Assembly (NCBI RefSeq): GCF_022682495.2
Contig: NC_071387.1
Span: 194,038,143 to 194,102,142 of the forward strand
Source: Desmodus rotundus
Lineage: Eukaryota > Chordata > Mammalia > Chiroptera > Phyllostomidae
Reading direction: 5' to 3'
DNA: 64,000 nt
A program made the translations under genes and the position numbers. Each line of letters begins with the position of its first letter. The stretch's first letter is position 1. The notes beneath the pieces were generated by a model. It made no database searches and was not told the DNA's origin. It saw only the letters and a program-made list of their open reading frames with translations. Shown here piece by piece: positions 49,779 through 62,132 of this stretch.

Positions 49779-50943
49779 ATCTTGTAACAGAGCAGGCGGG
49801 GTGTGGTTCACAATAAATTATTACAGAAAGGATCCCCCCTTTTCTGTCTCTGGAGGTTCCCCCCCCACCCCACGCACACCTGCTAGGTTTGAAATGCCCG
49901 CCGCCAGAGGAAAGACCTCTCTTGATGCCAGAGACTGGTGAAAAGGAAAGGAATTATTTACTTAAAAGTTACACAGACTTAGAGTAATGACTTAATGTCT
50001 TCAATAAGATACTAAAGTCCTCTAGAATACCCACAGATGCACAGTCCTTCCCTCTTCCTCTGCCCAGTCCGGGGTACCGTATCTCAGGAAAAGAAGTAGA
50101 AGTCCGTGATTCAGGCTCCGGGCACCATCAGCGGTGTGGCTGCCGCAATCTCCAGTTAATCCAAAGCCATGTGGCACCTTCTCACGGCCCACCAGCAAGA
50201 GTCCTTTCTCCCCTTTTCTTCCCGGCAAAGTCTCTCCTGCTGCCTATGCCGCGTGGCAAAAAGAAGCACCCCAAAACCACATGGTCCTCTCTCCTTTCTT
50301 TCAGAACCACATGGTCCTTCCTATTCACTCCAGAACCGCGTGGCCCCCTATTTACTTCAGAACCTCGTGGTCTTCTTCCTTTCCCCTCAGAACTGCGTGG
50401 TCCTCTCCTCTACGGCTGCCACGTCTAGGTTTAAATCCCAGCGCCCATCTTCCTTTGCAGCCCCATTTCTGACTCCTCCCACAATCAGTTACACCTGCCA
50501 GTATCCCCGTATTCTTCCAGCTTTACTGGGCTGCCATTGTAAGTCCGGGCAGGTGTGGCCCCATGGCATGGAGCCAACCATCTCCAAGCTCTCCCACAGG
50601 CCCTGTAACCAGGGGGAGTTGCTTCCCAGTTACATCTTGGGTGGAATTCGCTCCCATCCCCCTGGCTCAAAGCATGGCCACAGCTATTTAACACATCCAT
50701 GAAACCAGTTAAAGGTTATGGATATGTTAAATGACAGTGCCAGGGGTTAGCTGCAAAGCTCTTGCTACCCAAAACAGCTCTGAATGGCCCTGTTCCATGT
50801 GTTCCATCCCCTCTGGTGCAGGCTTGTGGGGGTGAGGACACCCTATATATATTTTTCTAATATTTCCTGGACACCTTGAGTTCTGGACCCCATTACAAAT
50901 CCCTTCTTGGGGCCCTCCTCTTGGTTGCACCCTGCTTCAATCT
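49779..50943 (-). mobile_element. Solo LTR, about 1.16 kb, with 4-bp target-site duplication
   Basis: A GC-rich block set sharply in AT-rich DNA. It begins TGTAACAG at 49783 and ends GCTTCA at 50939, giving the TG...CA ends of an LTR, and ATCT lies directly outside both ends (49779-49782 and 50940-50943). A 4-bp duplication is typical of gammaretrovirus-like (class I) elements. The minus strand is favoured as sense because an AATAA-type signal and short terminal region lie near the 49.8-50.0 kb end. No gag/pol/env sequence adjoins it, so it is a solo LTR from recombination. The 177-codon frame inside (50169-50702) has no known domain. Confidence 0.65.
50275..50415. repeat. Tandem 27-30 bp repeats inside the solo LTR
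   Basis: Five imperfect units begin at 50275, 50305, 50334, 50361 and 50391. Each starts with an AAC-C-(A/G)C(A/G)TGG-type core (aaccacatgg, aaccacatgg, aaccgcgtgg, aacctcgtgg, aactgcgtgg) followed by a CT-rich spacer ending in CAG. Two further cores without the spacer lie at about 50168 and 50249. Repeats of this kind in U3 often act as enhancer modules; that role is inferred. Confidence 0.85.
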
Positions 50944-52635
50944 GAGAATTATGAATTATATGTAATGTCTTTTGGTTCAAAGTTGCCCTAAACAATGAAG
51001 CTTATAATTAAAGAGAAAGTAAATATTCAATGAATTTTACCTTCAAGAAAGGAAAAGGAACCATCTGTTTATTTTGATGCCTTTACTGTGCAAATATAAC
51101 TCTAGTGGTTTTATTGACACCATTTTTAAATCTGCTTTTATGCATCTTTTCTTAGCATCTCTCCTAAAGAGACGAGGTGACAGGGAGGTTTGTAATGATG
51201 CTTCAACAATAACTAGTGATTACAGTAACTTTTAGAAGATGTTTAAAACAGTAAACGCAGTAAGGTTAGCATTGCTCCCTAATTAAGTAGGCTTTTGCTT
51301 AGAACAATAAAACATTAATCTAAATGCATTCTAATTTCTTTAAAACGACAAAATATGTGTTGTAAGCTTTTAAGTGCAATATAGTCTTAACCATGTTCAT
51401 GTATGGAAATATGTTCAAAATTTAAGTTTACATTAAAATTTTCCTGTTTTTTCTAGTGCTTTAAATACAGCAGTTAATCATGAAATGAACTTAGTTGCCA
51501 TTAAGCTGTATTACACTACAAGATTTTACAGATGCTGGCAAAGGATGAGATTTATTTTAGGAAGAAGTAAGATATTCATACATATATGTAGGCAAAAGTG
51601 TGAAAAATGCAATCTGCTATATAGTATCTTCTGTTATTTGATAAAGATATTCAAACTAAATAATTGCTGCAAGATATCCCAAAAAAGTTGTGAACCTTAA
51701 AATATTGCCTGAGAAGCAAATTTATGAGAGAGCAATGTGTGAGCTTTCTCGGATTTTTGTCGTAACACAAAAATAAATTAATGTCTTTTTTAACTATTCT
51801 AGTTTCTTACAACAAAAAGGTGTAACAGTTATGAAGACATGCAGATTGTGGGTTAGAACAATTCCAAGCAAAATGACTACTAGAAATATAATCAATCTGT
51901 CAATATCATTTTGGATGACTTCTGCTATTGTTTATTTGTTGATTTTAGCTTTTTAATGATATTTACTTATATTAAAGTCTCACCTAAAGGACTTTAGAAC
52001 AATAAGTATATTTTCTGGGATATATAGTTATATATAAACCAGAATATGAATAATACAATACAATTTTTTAAACCTAGATCTACATCCAGTGTGCAACTAT
52101 TAATTTCTCCAAATACAAACCCAACTCTGCTATAGTCTCAAGAAACGTTCTCCTGCCAGTAAAAACAGTGCTGTCCTGGCCACCAGACATCTATGGAGCA
52201 CAAACATTTTTCTAAACTGAGTAGGTGCCGCAGACCAAGCCAGAGCCTGTTCCTACATCGTGTGTGACTGTTTTGTGGAATCAGAAAAAAAATTCCCTGG
52301 GGTTGTTGGACACAACACAAGACCACATTTCATTAGTATTTTTGCCACTTATAGTTGCTACTTGACTAATATAGTAGATCATTATTGTCACAACATGGAT
52401 TATTCTGGATAATTTCATTTTCTAATTAAATATACAAATGCAGGCATCATTGGAATAAATTGCAGTTTGATTTGCAATACAGCAAATCTATCTTGATTAA
52501 ATATTGTCTTTTCATTGATTTTTATTAAAAACAGATTTCAGGGAAAAGTTGCTAGTATGTAAAGAAATATAATCTTGTAAAAATTTTCTGACAGCTCAGA
52601 GAGGAAAGAAGAAGAAGGTGCTGTCTTAGGTAGTT
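50944..52635. other. AT-rich intergenic DNA without recognised features
   Basis: No gene or clear repeat was found. Confidence 0.5.
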
Positions 52636-52639
52636 ACAC

Positions 52640-53340
52640 ACTTAATAATAAAAAAGAGAGCAAAAGGGATTAGACATTGAGTTAGTCAAGAGAAGAGCAT
52701 AAGCCTGCTTGTTTAGCCAGGAAGCTACAGCATTTACAGACTCATTCACACACTCCAGGGCACTGAAGCATTGGAAACTTAATCCCAGAAGCACAGGAAA
52801 TCTGCACCGCTAGCAGATTGTTGGGGAGCGTAGGGGGAGGTGCTTGACCATAGAGACCTGTCAGTCTAACTGGGAGGTGGATCCATCAAAAGCCTGCAAA
52901 ATATTGGGAAGTTCATTGGTTATTTTGACAAAGCTTCTAGTTACAACACCAAGAAACAAAGAAGCCCTCTCTCTCTTTTCCTCCCATCTCTCTCTCTCAC
53001 ACACACTCTCTCTGCCTCTCTGACCTGCACTCACCCAGTCTTTCTGTGCGTTCCCTCTCTCACCCAGGAACACACAACCACGAGGGTTCCGGGGCTACCA
53101 GGGCCCGCAGCACACTGCGCAGGCTCCAGTGGACTTAACATGAAACAGAAACTGGACCCTGGCCTTTCTTGGCCTTGCTGAAGACGCTTAAACTTTTTCC
53201 TTGGGGGGAAAGAAGGAAATGGAACATTGGAAACGAAGGGGCACCCTTTTGATTTTTCATCGAGCACCCAAATAAATCTTACCACCAGATCTCATCCTCC
53301 CTTTAAAAATGTTTTCTCTCATGACACTGCATGGACTCTG
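52640..53340 (+). mobile_element. LTR-like ERV sequence with poly(A)-signal segment
   Basis: A GC-richer block with a CT/CA microsatellite (52965-53020), then 'ggttccggggctaccagggc', and near its end AATAAATCTTACCACCA (53271-53287), which also occurs in the transduced segment at 30327-30343. The shared AATAAA-containing 17-mer suggests both derive from a related LTR. Boundaries were not determined. Confidence 0.45.
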
Positions 53341-53364
53341 CTTCCATCCGCAACTAAGTGATTA

Positions 53365-53530
53365 GCTGAAGATCGTATATACGTAACCATAGACACACAA
53401 CCGTACGGTGATGGACAGAGGGAAGGTGGGGCAAGAGCAGGGGAGAGGTCGGCAAAGTGGGGGAGGTATTGGGATCATCTGTAATAGTGTAAAGAATAAA
53501 ATTAAAATAAATAAAAATAAAATAAATACA
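53365..53530 (+). mobile_element. L1 3' UTR tail
   Basis: 'acggtgatggacagagggaa', 'gtcggcaaagtgggggaggt', 'gatcatctgtaatagtgtaa' and an A-rich AATAAA-type tail match a bat L1 3' end subfamily different from the 28-30 kb copies. Confidence 0.7.
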
Positions 53531-53815
53531 TATCCATGCAAAACAGTAAACAATTAAAAATAATCATTTTCCAGTAATTTCTAATTCAGAGATAACTCCA
53601 TATGTTTGGATAATTATTCAGAGATGAAAATAAAGTAATAAAAATACAGATATGCTACAGCACCAAAAATTAAAAGCAACCAAATATACGTCTCATCCTG
53701 GCTTAAACATTTTCAACAGTGTTTTCTATTGTATTTAATGTTTACTTTTTAAGTGTTTTTTAAATAAAATTTTAAAATTAAAATTTACATTCTCTATTAT
53801 TCTGTGTTAGTTGGA
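53531..53815. other. AT-rich intergenic DNA without recognised features
   Basis: Nothing assignable was found. Confidence 0.5.
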
Positions 53816-53819
53816 AGTG

Positions 53820-54075
53820 TACAGCATTGTGGTTAGACAATTATGAATTTGACAATGTCTTTCCTTGACATTTCTAGTACCCAAGTGGCACCATACTTTA
53901 ATACTTATTTACGACAATATTATTTATTATATTCCCCATGCTGTACTTTACATAACTAATTTGTATCTACAATCTGTACTGCTCAATCTCTTCACCTTTT
54001 TCACCCAGTCCCCCAGCCCTCCTTCCCTCTGGCAACCATTACTCTGTTATCTTTTATCTATGAGAACATTTTCAA
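53820..54075 (-). mobile_element. Old L1 3' UTR, antisense
   Basis: 'ccccatgctgtactttacat' then 'ctctggcaaccattactctg' and 'tatcttttatctatgagaac' follow the antisense 3' UTR of older L1 families. Confidence 0.65.
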
Positions 54076-54084
54076 AGTATTATG

Positions 54085-54240
54085 TTACCAGTTTATAAGG
54101 AAAGTATTGGAGGAAATGTAAGTGTGTGACCTTAACTCTTGGTGATACTATCTCAGGTGTGGGCATATGCCAAAATCATCAAATTGTATATATGTATATT
54201 TTTGTATATCAATTGGACATCAATAAAACTGTATGTAAAT
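54085..54240 (+). mobile_element. Old L1 3' end, sense
   Basis: 'ggtgtgggcatatgccaaaa' then 'tgtatatcaattggacatca' and 'ataaaactg' is the 3' terminal layout of an old L1. With the antisense piece at 53.82 kb it may be another inverted insertion, but the order does not prove it. Confidence 0.6.
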
Positions 54241-54688
54241 TGTATGTAAATCATTTTAAATAATCACCTTAATAATTTTACAGTATATATATGACCTCTC
54301 TTCATGTGACCACTTTTATAAATGAAAACTGTAATAGTATGAGTATTTCATCTTTATCTTGGTATTATATATTTGTATATATGTTCACTAAATATTTGTT
54401 TTCTTCTTTTTCATGTAACATAAGGTCTATTGATTGTAATTCATTTTTTATCTCTGTATGTAAATTATACAATATTAAATGAGAGTGTGAATTAGTTAGG
54501 AAAGAAAATGAACATCACCCAAAGAAAAACAGGTTTATAGCAGCCTCTTCTAAGGAGAAAGCCACTGTGTTTTCTATTATCAGGAGAGTTGCACGGTGTT
54601 AGGTAGAAGGATGACTTTTTCTCTTCTGTATTTGGAAATAAAATATGTTTTAAGAAATAGGTATAAGTGCCAAGTTGGCAATCATATG
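54241..54688. other. AT-rich intergenic DNA without recognised features
   Basis: Nothing assignable was found. Confidence 0.5.
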
Positions 54689-54689
54689 C

Positions 54690-54795
54690 TTTTTTAAATA
54701 AAATTTCTTGGGGTAACTTTTGTTAATAAGATTATGTAGGTTTTAAATGTACATTTGATACATGATGTGTGACATTTTGAACTCATCACCAAAAG
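54690..54795 (-). mobile_element. Old L1 3' UTR fragment, antisense
   Basis: 'ggggtaacttttgttaataa' then 'ttatgtaggttttaaatgta' and 'catttgatacatgatgtg' resemble antisense L1 3' UTR, as at 16.48 kb. Confidence 0.5.
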
Positions 54796-56048
54796 TCAAA
54801 TCATATGCTTTTTAATATGCCAGCTTGACTAAATCAGAATACATTTCCAGGAATTCTCTTTCCTGTGTGTTTCAGGTTAGGATGGGTCACAAGAGAGAGC
54901 CTTGTTCTTGATCTGAATGGCAGAGGTTAAGCAGCAGGTTTTAAGCTGTATGATTTCTTACATCACTGGCCAAAAAGGGTCTGGACCTACACTGTTTCAC
55001 TTTCCTTTAGAGCCTTCCGGAAACTTTTCTACATGTATGTTTGGTGAATATGTTAAGCTCTCTTATGAAGGGCTTCTGCAGGATACTTACTGGTATATTA
55101 ATAAGGTCAGAGGCTAAAACATTGACATAGTTTCCAGTTTATCATCATAAACTCCAGCCGGTTCTTGTTCTCTTACATCCTTTCTCTCTGTCCAACTCCT
55201 CTTGCAGACTAAACTCTAGTATGAGATGTAAAGAAAAGAGCCATAAAACGACTGCTTAATCAGAATGCTTAGCCAGCTCTCACAAATACATTAGATCAAG
55301 TCCTATAACCACACCAATCGAGCTAGCTAGGACCCTAATTGAAAATACGTGTTTAAGTCATATCTTGATGGGTGCAGTGAAGCATATGTAGTAGACTGTC
55401 AATACAAAGAGGAAAAAAATAAATGTTTTAATGTATTAATTTGTTATAAATGATTATTTATACCAAATCAATAAGATAGTCAATATTAATCACATTTTAT
55501 CCACAAGGAAACTGAGCTTCAGAAAGCATTAACTCCTTGTTAAAGGTCAAGTCTCTGAAAATTTATTTATCAAGAAGTTTTTTTAACCATGTCAGTCCAT
55601 CTGCCCCAATTATTTGCTATAACAAAAATGCATTGTTCTCCTTAAATACACAAGTATTGCTCATAATTATTTTTTAAGAAAAATGAGCATATGGACAACT
55701 CTTAAAATATCTTTAAACATCAGATCTCTTTAGAATTTTGTCCCAAATAATAAATTTGAAATAACTAATATATAAACAATAAATTAGCTGTGTGTTATTC
55801 TTACCAAGGAAAAAAGTGTTTTTAATGGTATTTTAACTACAGATTGGCACATATTGTTTAGCAACTGGGATAAATAAAAGAACTATGCATTTTGTGTAAT
55901 TGTGTGTGTCTGTAGAATTTATACTCTAAAATTCTATTTTAATCCTAAATGCAATAAATATCTCATAAAATATATTGTGATAATACAATGTAAAAGCTTA
56001 TAAAAATAAGAAACAAGCAAAACATTTCACAATTTTGGAGATATTAGA
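54796..56048. other. Intergenic DNA, mostly unassigned
   Basis: 54830-55115 has a mixed-composition stretch that may be an old repeat I cannot name. The rest is AT-rich with no gene. Confidence 0.42.
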
Positions 56049-56049
56049 C

Positions 56050-57505
56050 AAATGTAAAAATTTAAAAAAAAATTTGAATAGAGCCCCAAAATAGCCCATA
56101 TAAACATAGCACCTTTAACAAAACAGTAAAGGCAATACAATGGACAAAAGATAGTCCTTAATAAATGGTGCTAAACTGGACATAATGCATGGAAAAAATA
56201 ATAAATAAAAAAGAATCTAGAAACAGACTGCATACCTCTACAAAAACTAACTCAAAATGGATAAAGACCTACATGTTAGATATAAAACTGTAAATGCCAT
56301 AAAAAGTAACAGGAGAAAATCTAGATGCATTTGTCAATGACTTTTTAGATACAATACCAAAGGCATAGTCCATGCAAAAATAATTGATCGATGAACTTCA
56401 TTAAAAGTAAATATTTTCATTCTAAAAAAAAAAAACAATGTAAAGAGAATGAGAAGACAACTCACAGCCTGTGAGAATATACTTGCAAAAAACAAAAACA
56501 ACAACAAAAAAAACACAACCCAATAAGCAATGGACAAAAGAACTGAACAGGCAACTAACTAAACAAAATATGCAGAGGGAAATTAATCATATGACAAGAT
56601 GTTCCATATCATATAGCACATGGGAATGTGAAATTAAAGCAACAATGAAACACTACTATAATCACTAGATTGACCAAAATCCAGAAATCTGAGAACACCA
56701 AATGCTGGCAAGGATGTGAAGCCACAGGAACACTCAGTCACTGCTGGTAAGAATGCAAACTGGTGGTACAATCACTTTGAAAGACAGTGAAGAAGTTTCT
56801 TTTAAAATTAAGAATACTCTTGCTAAATGACAGTAATTGCACACCCTAGTATTTACCCAAATGAATTGTACACTCATGTATACACAAAAATCTGCAGAAA
56901 AATGTTTATGATAGCATTGTTCATAACTTACAGAACTTGGAAGCAGCCAGATGACCTTCTGTAGGTAAATGGATTATAAATTCTAATACATCTGGACTAG
57001 GGAATATTGCTCAGCACTAAGGAGAAACAAGCTATAAAGTCATAAAAGAACATAGAGGAAATTTAAATGCATATTATTGAATGAAAGAAGCCAATCTGAA
57101 AAGGCTACATAATGAACAATTGCAACTACGAAAACAAAATCTATGAGACATAAAAAAATCAGTAGTTGCAGTAGTAGACAAAACACAGAGAATTTTCAGG
57201 GCAGTGAAGTTATTCTGAACGATGCTACAATGGATACATGTCACTATATATTTTTAAAAATCTATGAATGTACTACACATTAAAATGAATATTAATAAAC
57301 TACACAGTTTGGGTGACAACAATGTAGAATGACCATTGATGTAGGTTCACCAACTGTAACAAACATACCACGGTGGTACGAGATGTCAATAGTGGGGGGT
57401 GGGTATGCACGTGTTGTGTTAGGGGGTATTTGGAAACCTGTGTACTTTTTGCTCAATTTTGCTGTGAAACTGAAACTGCTCTACAGATAAGCTAATTTTA
57501 AAACT
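56050..57505 (+). mobile_element. Old L1, ORF2 C-terminal half plus 3' UTR
   Basis: Sense L1 blocks in order: 'aatggtgctaaactggacat', 'aactcaaaatggataaagac', 'aatgctggcaaggatgtgaa', 'cttggaagcagccagatgac', 'aaaggctacataatgaacaa', then the 3' UTR with 'caatagtggggggtgggtat' and 'ctcaattttgctgtgaaact'. About 1.45 kb remain, with many stops, so this is an L1MA/L1MB-age copy. Confidence 0.9.
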
Positions 57506-57708
57506 TAGATAATGCAACTACATGTGTTAGCATAAAACTATATAGTCACCGTTGAAGAAAACCCATTTCAGGAGCTTATATTTGTGTATTCTGTATGCTG
57601 GGAAATTATAGATATAGAAACTATAGATACATCAAATATTAACATGAGTACTATTGTATTATCTTTCTAAATTATTATTTCGCTTTTTATAAACATGCAC
57701 ATTAATTC

Positions 57709-57923
57709 AAAATGATTGATGTGGCTCCATGGATTGAGTACCGGCCTTCAAACCAAAGGGGTTGCCTGTTCCATTCCTAGTCAGGGCACATGCCTGGGTT
57801 GCAGACCAGGTCCCCAGTGAGCAGTGCTCAAGAGATAACCACATGTTGATGTTTCTCTCCCTCTTTCTCACTCCCTTCCCCTTCTCTCTAAAAATAAATA
57901 AATAAAATCTTTAAAAAATGATT
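57709..57923 (+). mobile_element. VES SINE, slightly 5'-truncated, with 9-bp target-site duplication
   Basis: From 57718 the sequence reads 'gatgtggctccatggattga', lacking the first ~10 bases of VES, then 'gtcagggcacatgcctgggt', 'gcagaccaggtccccagtga' and a CT-rich/A-rich tail to 57914. AAAATGATT flanks it at 57709-57717 and 57915-57923. The B box is decayed. Confidence 0.92.
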
Positions 57924-60175
57924 AAGAAACATAAATAAAGTTATGCTTTTTTAAGTTTATGCAACTCAAAATTGTTCATTTTGTTACAGGAAAAATAAAA
58001 GATAAAGACAAAGACATAAATTAATAAATAAAAGTCATATAATAAAGAAATATTTTTGGCTGCAATAACAGAAACTGTGATGAAGAGTAAAGATTTTGAG
58101 GTTGTGTTATTCTTAATGAATAGCCAATAGTCAAAGGAACTGTGATTGCTCTTCTTGAATGCAAGCCTTTTTCTCCCCCTCTCTATCTTTGAAAAATTAA
58201 TCTTATTCTAATGCTTTCTATGATTCTGAGTGAGCTATGCTAGATCCAGATTTTTTGCCTTGGCTGGTGAGAGTTCCCAGCAGAAAGGAAAGGAATAGGA
58301 GAAATGATTGTCTCATAACCCTTTTTCTTTGTCAGGAGGAAAATGTCCTTATAAAAGACCCCAAAGAAATCTCTTCTTACTTCTAACTAAAAAAAAAAAA
58401 AATCATGTACTCATAGCTACACCTGTTATTGGCACAGAGGAATACAAACATCTTATACTTGGCTTGAACCATTATAAATTTCACCAAATTATACCACTTG
58501 CTTGTTAATAAGGAAGACCAGGAGATAACTATTGAATCATCAAGCAGCAGCATCTTCTCCAATATCTTAACAAAATCTAGGCAAGATTTGTCTTAAGAAT
58601 GATGATTTTTATATAACATTTTATATTATATTTCACTGATATATCAAACAGGGATGTTTTATATGGTACATTTATAACTAATGTTTAAAAATATATTATT
58701 CATGAATGTAAAACAAAAGTTTTCATACTATATAAAATTGCAATATCAGTTGAGCTAGAAGTTAAAAATGTTCAAGTACAAAAGACAGGAACAGAGTTCC
58801 ATAAATGTAGACACGTTGTACTAAGAAGAATAATGTATGAATCTCCTTTCTGTGAATGTCAAAATATAATGATTTTTGCTATAATAGCAGTTTTAAGATC
58901 TGAGCTGGATTAAGGAAATGTACAGAAGAACTTCTCATGGTGCCTCTAATTGCTATGATTTGTGATTTGTGTTTGTATGGAACTAATCTACTCTGCATTT
59001 TTGAGATCACTTGAATTTTTATTATGCATTTAAAGTGGTTAAATAATACTTAAATGAAATTTATAAAGTAGCTCATTATATTTCTAAATGGAACTATTAT
59101 GTGCCATCTTTTAAATTTGTGGTTAATGATATTTTCTTCAAAATTAAAATTTATTTAATGAATCAATCAAATGAATTTGGCTATAAATACTACTTAACTG
59201 ATGAAGTCTATTTTATCATGTTGGCTTATACATGCTTTTCTGCATTAATCTTGCATTGTATACAGCTGTTTCTAATTAAAGAAACATGAATAAAATTAGA
59301 AGAATATACATAATGTCATTATTAAACTCCTTTAAATTAAACATTTTTAGATTAAATCTACATTGAGTTGGCCTGTTTGTAGACTACCTAAGGAGAAACA
59401 TGAAACTTAGTAGTGCAGAAGTAGAAATTAAAAACTCCGGTTTTCACTATGACTATCAGTTGGTCTTTCTTATTGTCGGAGAAACACTAAGCACAAGCCC
59501 AGAAGTGTCTTTCTTATCTATCATTCCAGTACAAGTCATAATTAAAAAGCAAACAATCTTGACAGCTTTGCCAATGTCATTTAAACTACTATGCAAAAAT
59601 AAAGATTTCAGTGAAATGGTGGCCATGTTTTAAAAAATGTGCATTTTGATGAACAGTGTGAGTAAAAAGTATTTTCTGTGAATAAAAACAGCATCCATAA
59701 CTTTGAATCAGATTGAAAAAATACAGAGACACTGTACTTGTATTTTTCAATCTAAAAACTATTCAGTAATAAAAGGCAATATATTCTATGCACCTTACTT
59801 CTTGTCTTTTTGTTCATTTCTCGCTATTATTGATTGCAATTGCTATGACTTTTGGTTTAATGCTGATATTAATGAGGATCCATCTAATGTTCCACAATGT
59901 TAGGATGTGAAAAACACTTAATTTTTCAAATATTTTCTTATTTACAACTTCAATATCTTCCATTAATATACTCAAGATTTTTAGTATAAAATATCTATCT
60001 TTTTAACAACCATCTTCCAATGTATTAAAAAATGTATCTTTATAATGTATATTATCCTGGGTATTTTACCATTTTTGTCTATATAAATGAGGACAGAAAA
60101 ATTTGTACAATTATGACACAGATAAGTAGAAATTTCATTAATGTTGAAATGGGAAATAAGATTTTGTAAAATAGA
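57924..60175. other. AT-rich intergenic DNA without firmly recognised features
   Basis: 58290-58480 may be an unnamed old LTR-like repeat ('gaccccaaagaaatctcttc'). The 77-codon frame at 59400-59633 and the 66-codon frame at 59703-59903 have no recognisable products. Confidence 0.45.
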
Positions 60176-60218
60176 TTTCTCTCTCTCTCTCCCCCTCCCT
60201 TCCTTCCTCCCTCTTTTT
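60176..60218. repeat. CT-rich microsatellite
   Basis: Run of ctctctct, ccccctccc and ttccttcctcc over about 43 bp. Confidence 0.88.
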
Positions 60219-60395
60219 CAATTTAAATATCCAAAATACATTATGTAACTCTATTTTCTTATGGACAATTTGGTTAGCCAGTCGTTTTAACTGTCTTCCA
60301 GGAAAATACAAGTCCTGGTTGAAATAAATCTTTTGTTGAGGAAGAAGCATTTCGAATCACCATGAGTTCATGTTCCTCTGGATGGGCAACTGTGT

Positions 60396-60632
60396 TTGCA
60401 CCTTACCTTTTTAAAAGATTTTATTTATTTATTTTTAGAAAATGGGAGGAGGGAGAGAGAAAGAAAAGGAGAGAAATATCAATGTGTGGTTGCCTTTCGT
60501 GCAATCCCTGTTGGGGACCTGGCCTGCAACCCAAGCATGTGCCCTGGACTGGGAATTGAACCATTGCCCTTTGATTCGCAGGCCAGCACTTAATCCACTG
60601 AGCCACACCAGCCAGGGTTGCATCTTACCTTT
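60396..60632 (-). mobile_element. VES SINE with 15-bp target-site duplication
   Basis: Antisense VES from 60411 (A-rich tail read as 'attttatttatttattttta') to 60617 (head read as 'actgagccacaccagccagg'). The A box reads TGGCTCAGTGG on the minus strand, and the B-box region reads GGTTCAATTCC. The flanks are TTGCACCTTACCTTT (60396-60410) and TTGCATCTTACCTTT (60618-60632), one mismatch in 15. This is the most complete VES head of the four. The short frames here on both strands are not genes. Confidence 0.96.
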
Positions 60633-61544
60633 ATTTTTATGTGATATATGCTGGTGTTTTATTCATGTGTGTGTTTGTTTTTGGGCTGTCTTCATTTAAG
60701 CCTTTCAGTGGGACTTATTGATATAAAATTAAATTTCCTATTCTTAAAAAAATAAAGGATAACATTGATTAAACATATGTTAGAAATTAATAGATATTGA
60801 AATAAATATATACTAAAGTCCATCTTTTGCTCCATGCCCTAGAATTCAACATCCCGTCATTGTCTGAGACTAAAATATCTCTGTACTAATGTCTGTATTG
60901 ATAATGTGTAAAGACTGAAATATCCTTGCATTGTTTCCTTTATGGCTTTTCGGTGTATTGATTTGCTGAGTGAGATCATCTCCAAGAAAGTCCATGTTTT
61001 TATGGTTTGGACTTAAGCAGTACATCAAACCTTTACTCCAGTAGATGGTGAAACAAAGTTATATAAAGTCTGTTTTATTAATATGCCAGCGCTTAAATGA
61101 AATATCTTCTTTTCTCTACCATAGAAATTATTCTTAGTTGAAAACCAAATATTGATGATTTTCCCTTAAAATATATCAATTCTGTCTACAGACTCAAAAT
61201 ATTTAAACATTACCAAAGATTATTTTTTCAGTTGTAATAGTCAGCAACATAATTTTGCAAGGGCTTTTAAATAATTGTGTATGTCATTGGTAAATTAAAA
61301 TCTAGAATTATGGAATGATAACATATTACAGCCAAGTACAAAAGATGTTCCAGGATTAAAAAGGTGGGAGCTTGGAGCATTTGTGTCACGGAGGTCATCT
61401 CTTCTGGACAGAGCGACTCTCCATCGCCTAGCTCTCTCTGTTGTCATCACTGAAGCCTGTGAGAATGTTATGTGTCACATTAACAAAGTGGGCATTGCAA
61501 GTGTGCTTTAATTAAAAAAAAAAACATGTGGGATATAAAACTGA
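60633..61544. other. AT-rich intergenic DNA, mostly unassigned
   Basis: 61380-61500 has a GC-richer stretch ('gagcgactctccatcgccta') of unknown origin that may be the 5' part of the MLT1-like LTR whose 3' part lies after the L1 piece. Confidence 0.42.
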
Positions 61545-61765
61545 AGGTAACACATGAAGAAACAAACAAAAAGTCAGACTCAGACAACAGTACGGTGTTT
61601 ACCAGAAGGAGGTGGGGTTAGTAAAGGGCACAGGGGTCAAATATATGGTGACAGAAGATGCTTTGATTTTGAGTGGTGGGCACACAATGCAATATGCAAT
61701 TATATATCATGGAAATGTACACTTGAAACCTCTATAATGTTATCAACTAATGTCATTCCAGTAAA
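61545..61765 (+). mobile_element. Old L1 3' UTR
   Basis: 'cagacaacagtacggtgttt', 'gaaggaggtggggttagtaa', 'gagtggtgggcacacaatgc' and 'actaatgtcattccagtaaa' parallel the copy at 35.05 kb. Confidence 0.8.
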
Positions 61766-61774
61766 TACAATAAC

Positions 61775-62132
61775 AAATAAGATGAGGAGATTATCTTGAT
61801 TTATCTGGGAAGACACAGTGAAGTATCCTCATAAAAGGAAGCAGGAAGAACAGATTCAAGAAGGAGTGGAATGACTTCAAGACGGAAACAAAGTTCAGAG
61901 TTACGTGAGGTCACAAACCAAGAAAAGCACCAGCTTCTGGAAAAGACAGGAAAAGGAAATGTTCCCCCAGGACCTTCATATTGAACAGAGCCCTGCTGAC
62001 AACTTGATTTTAGCCCTGTTGGATCCATTTTGATGTTTGACCTTTACAACTCTAACAAAATAACTCTTTATTTTCCTTAAGTCATTAAGTTTATGGCAAT
62101 TTGTTACAGCAACAATGAGAAACTCATAGCCC
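61775..62132 (+). mobile_element. MLT1-like LTR, 3' part
   Basis: 'gatgaggagattatcttgat', 'gtatcctcataaaaggaagc', 'gccctgctgacaacttgatt', 'ttcatattgaacagagccct' and the end 'gcaatttgttacagcaacaa' follow MLT1 order. Confidence 0.75.

Noticed and set aside
50169..50702. 177-codon plus-strand open frame, the second longest in the window
   Set aside because: It lies wholly inside the solo LTR, is rich in S/P/H from the CT-rich repeats, and has no recognisable domain or exon context.
53820..54240. Second twin-priming event formed by the antisense and sense L1 pieces
   Set aside because: Both pieces appear to be 3' UTR/3' end sequence of old L1s rather than neighbouring parts of one element, and no flanking duplication was found.
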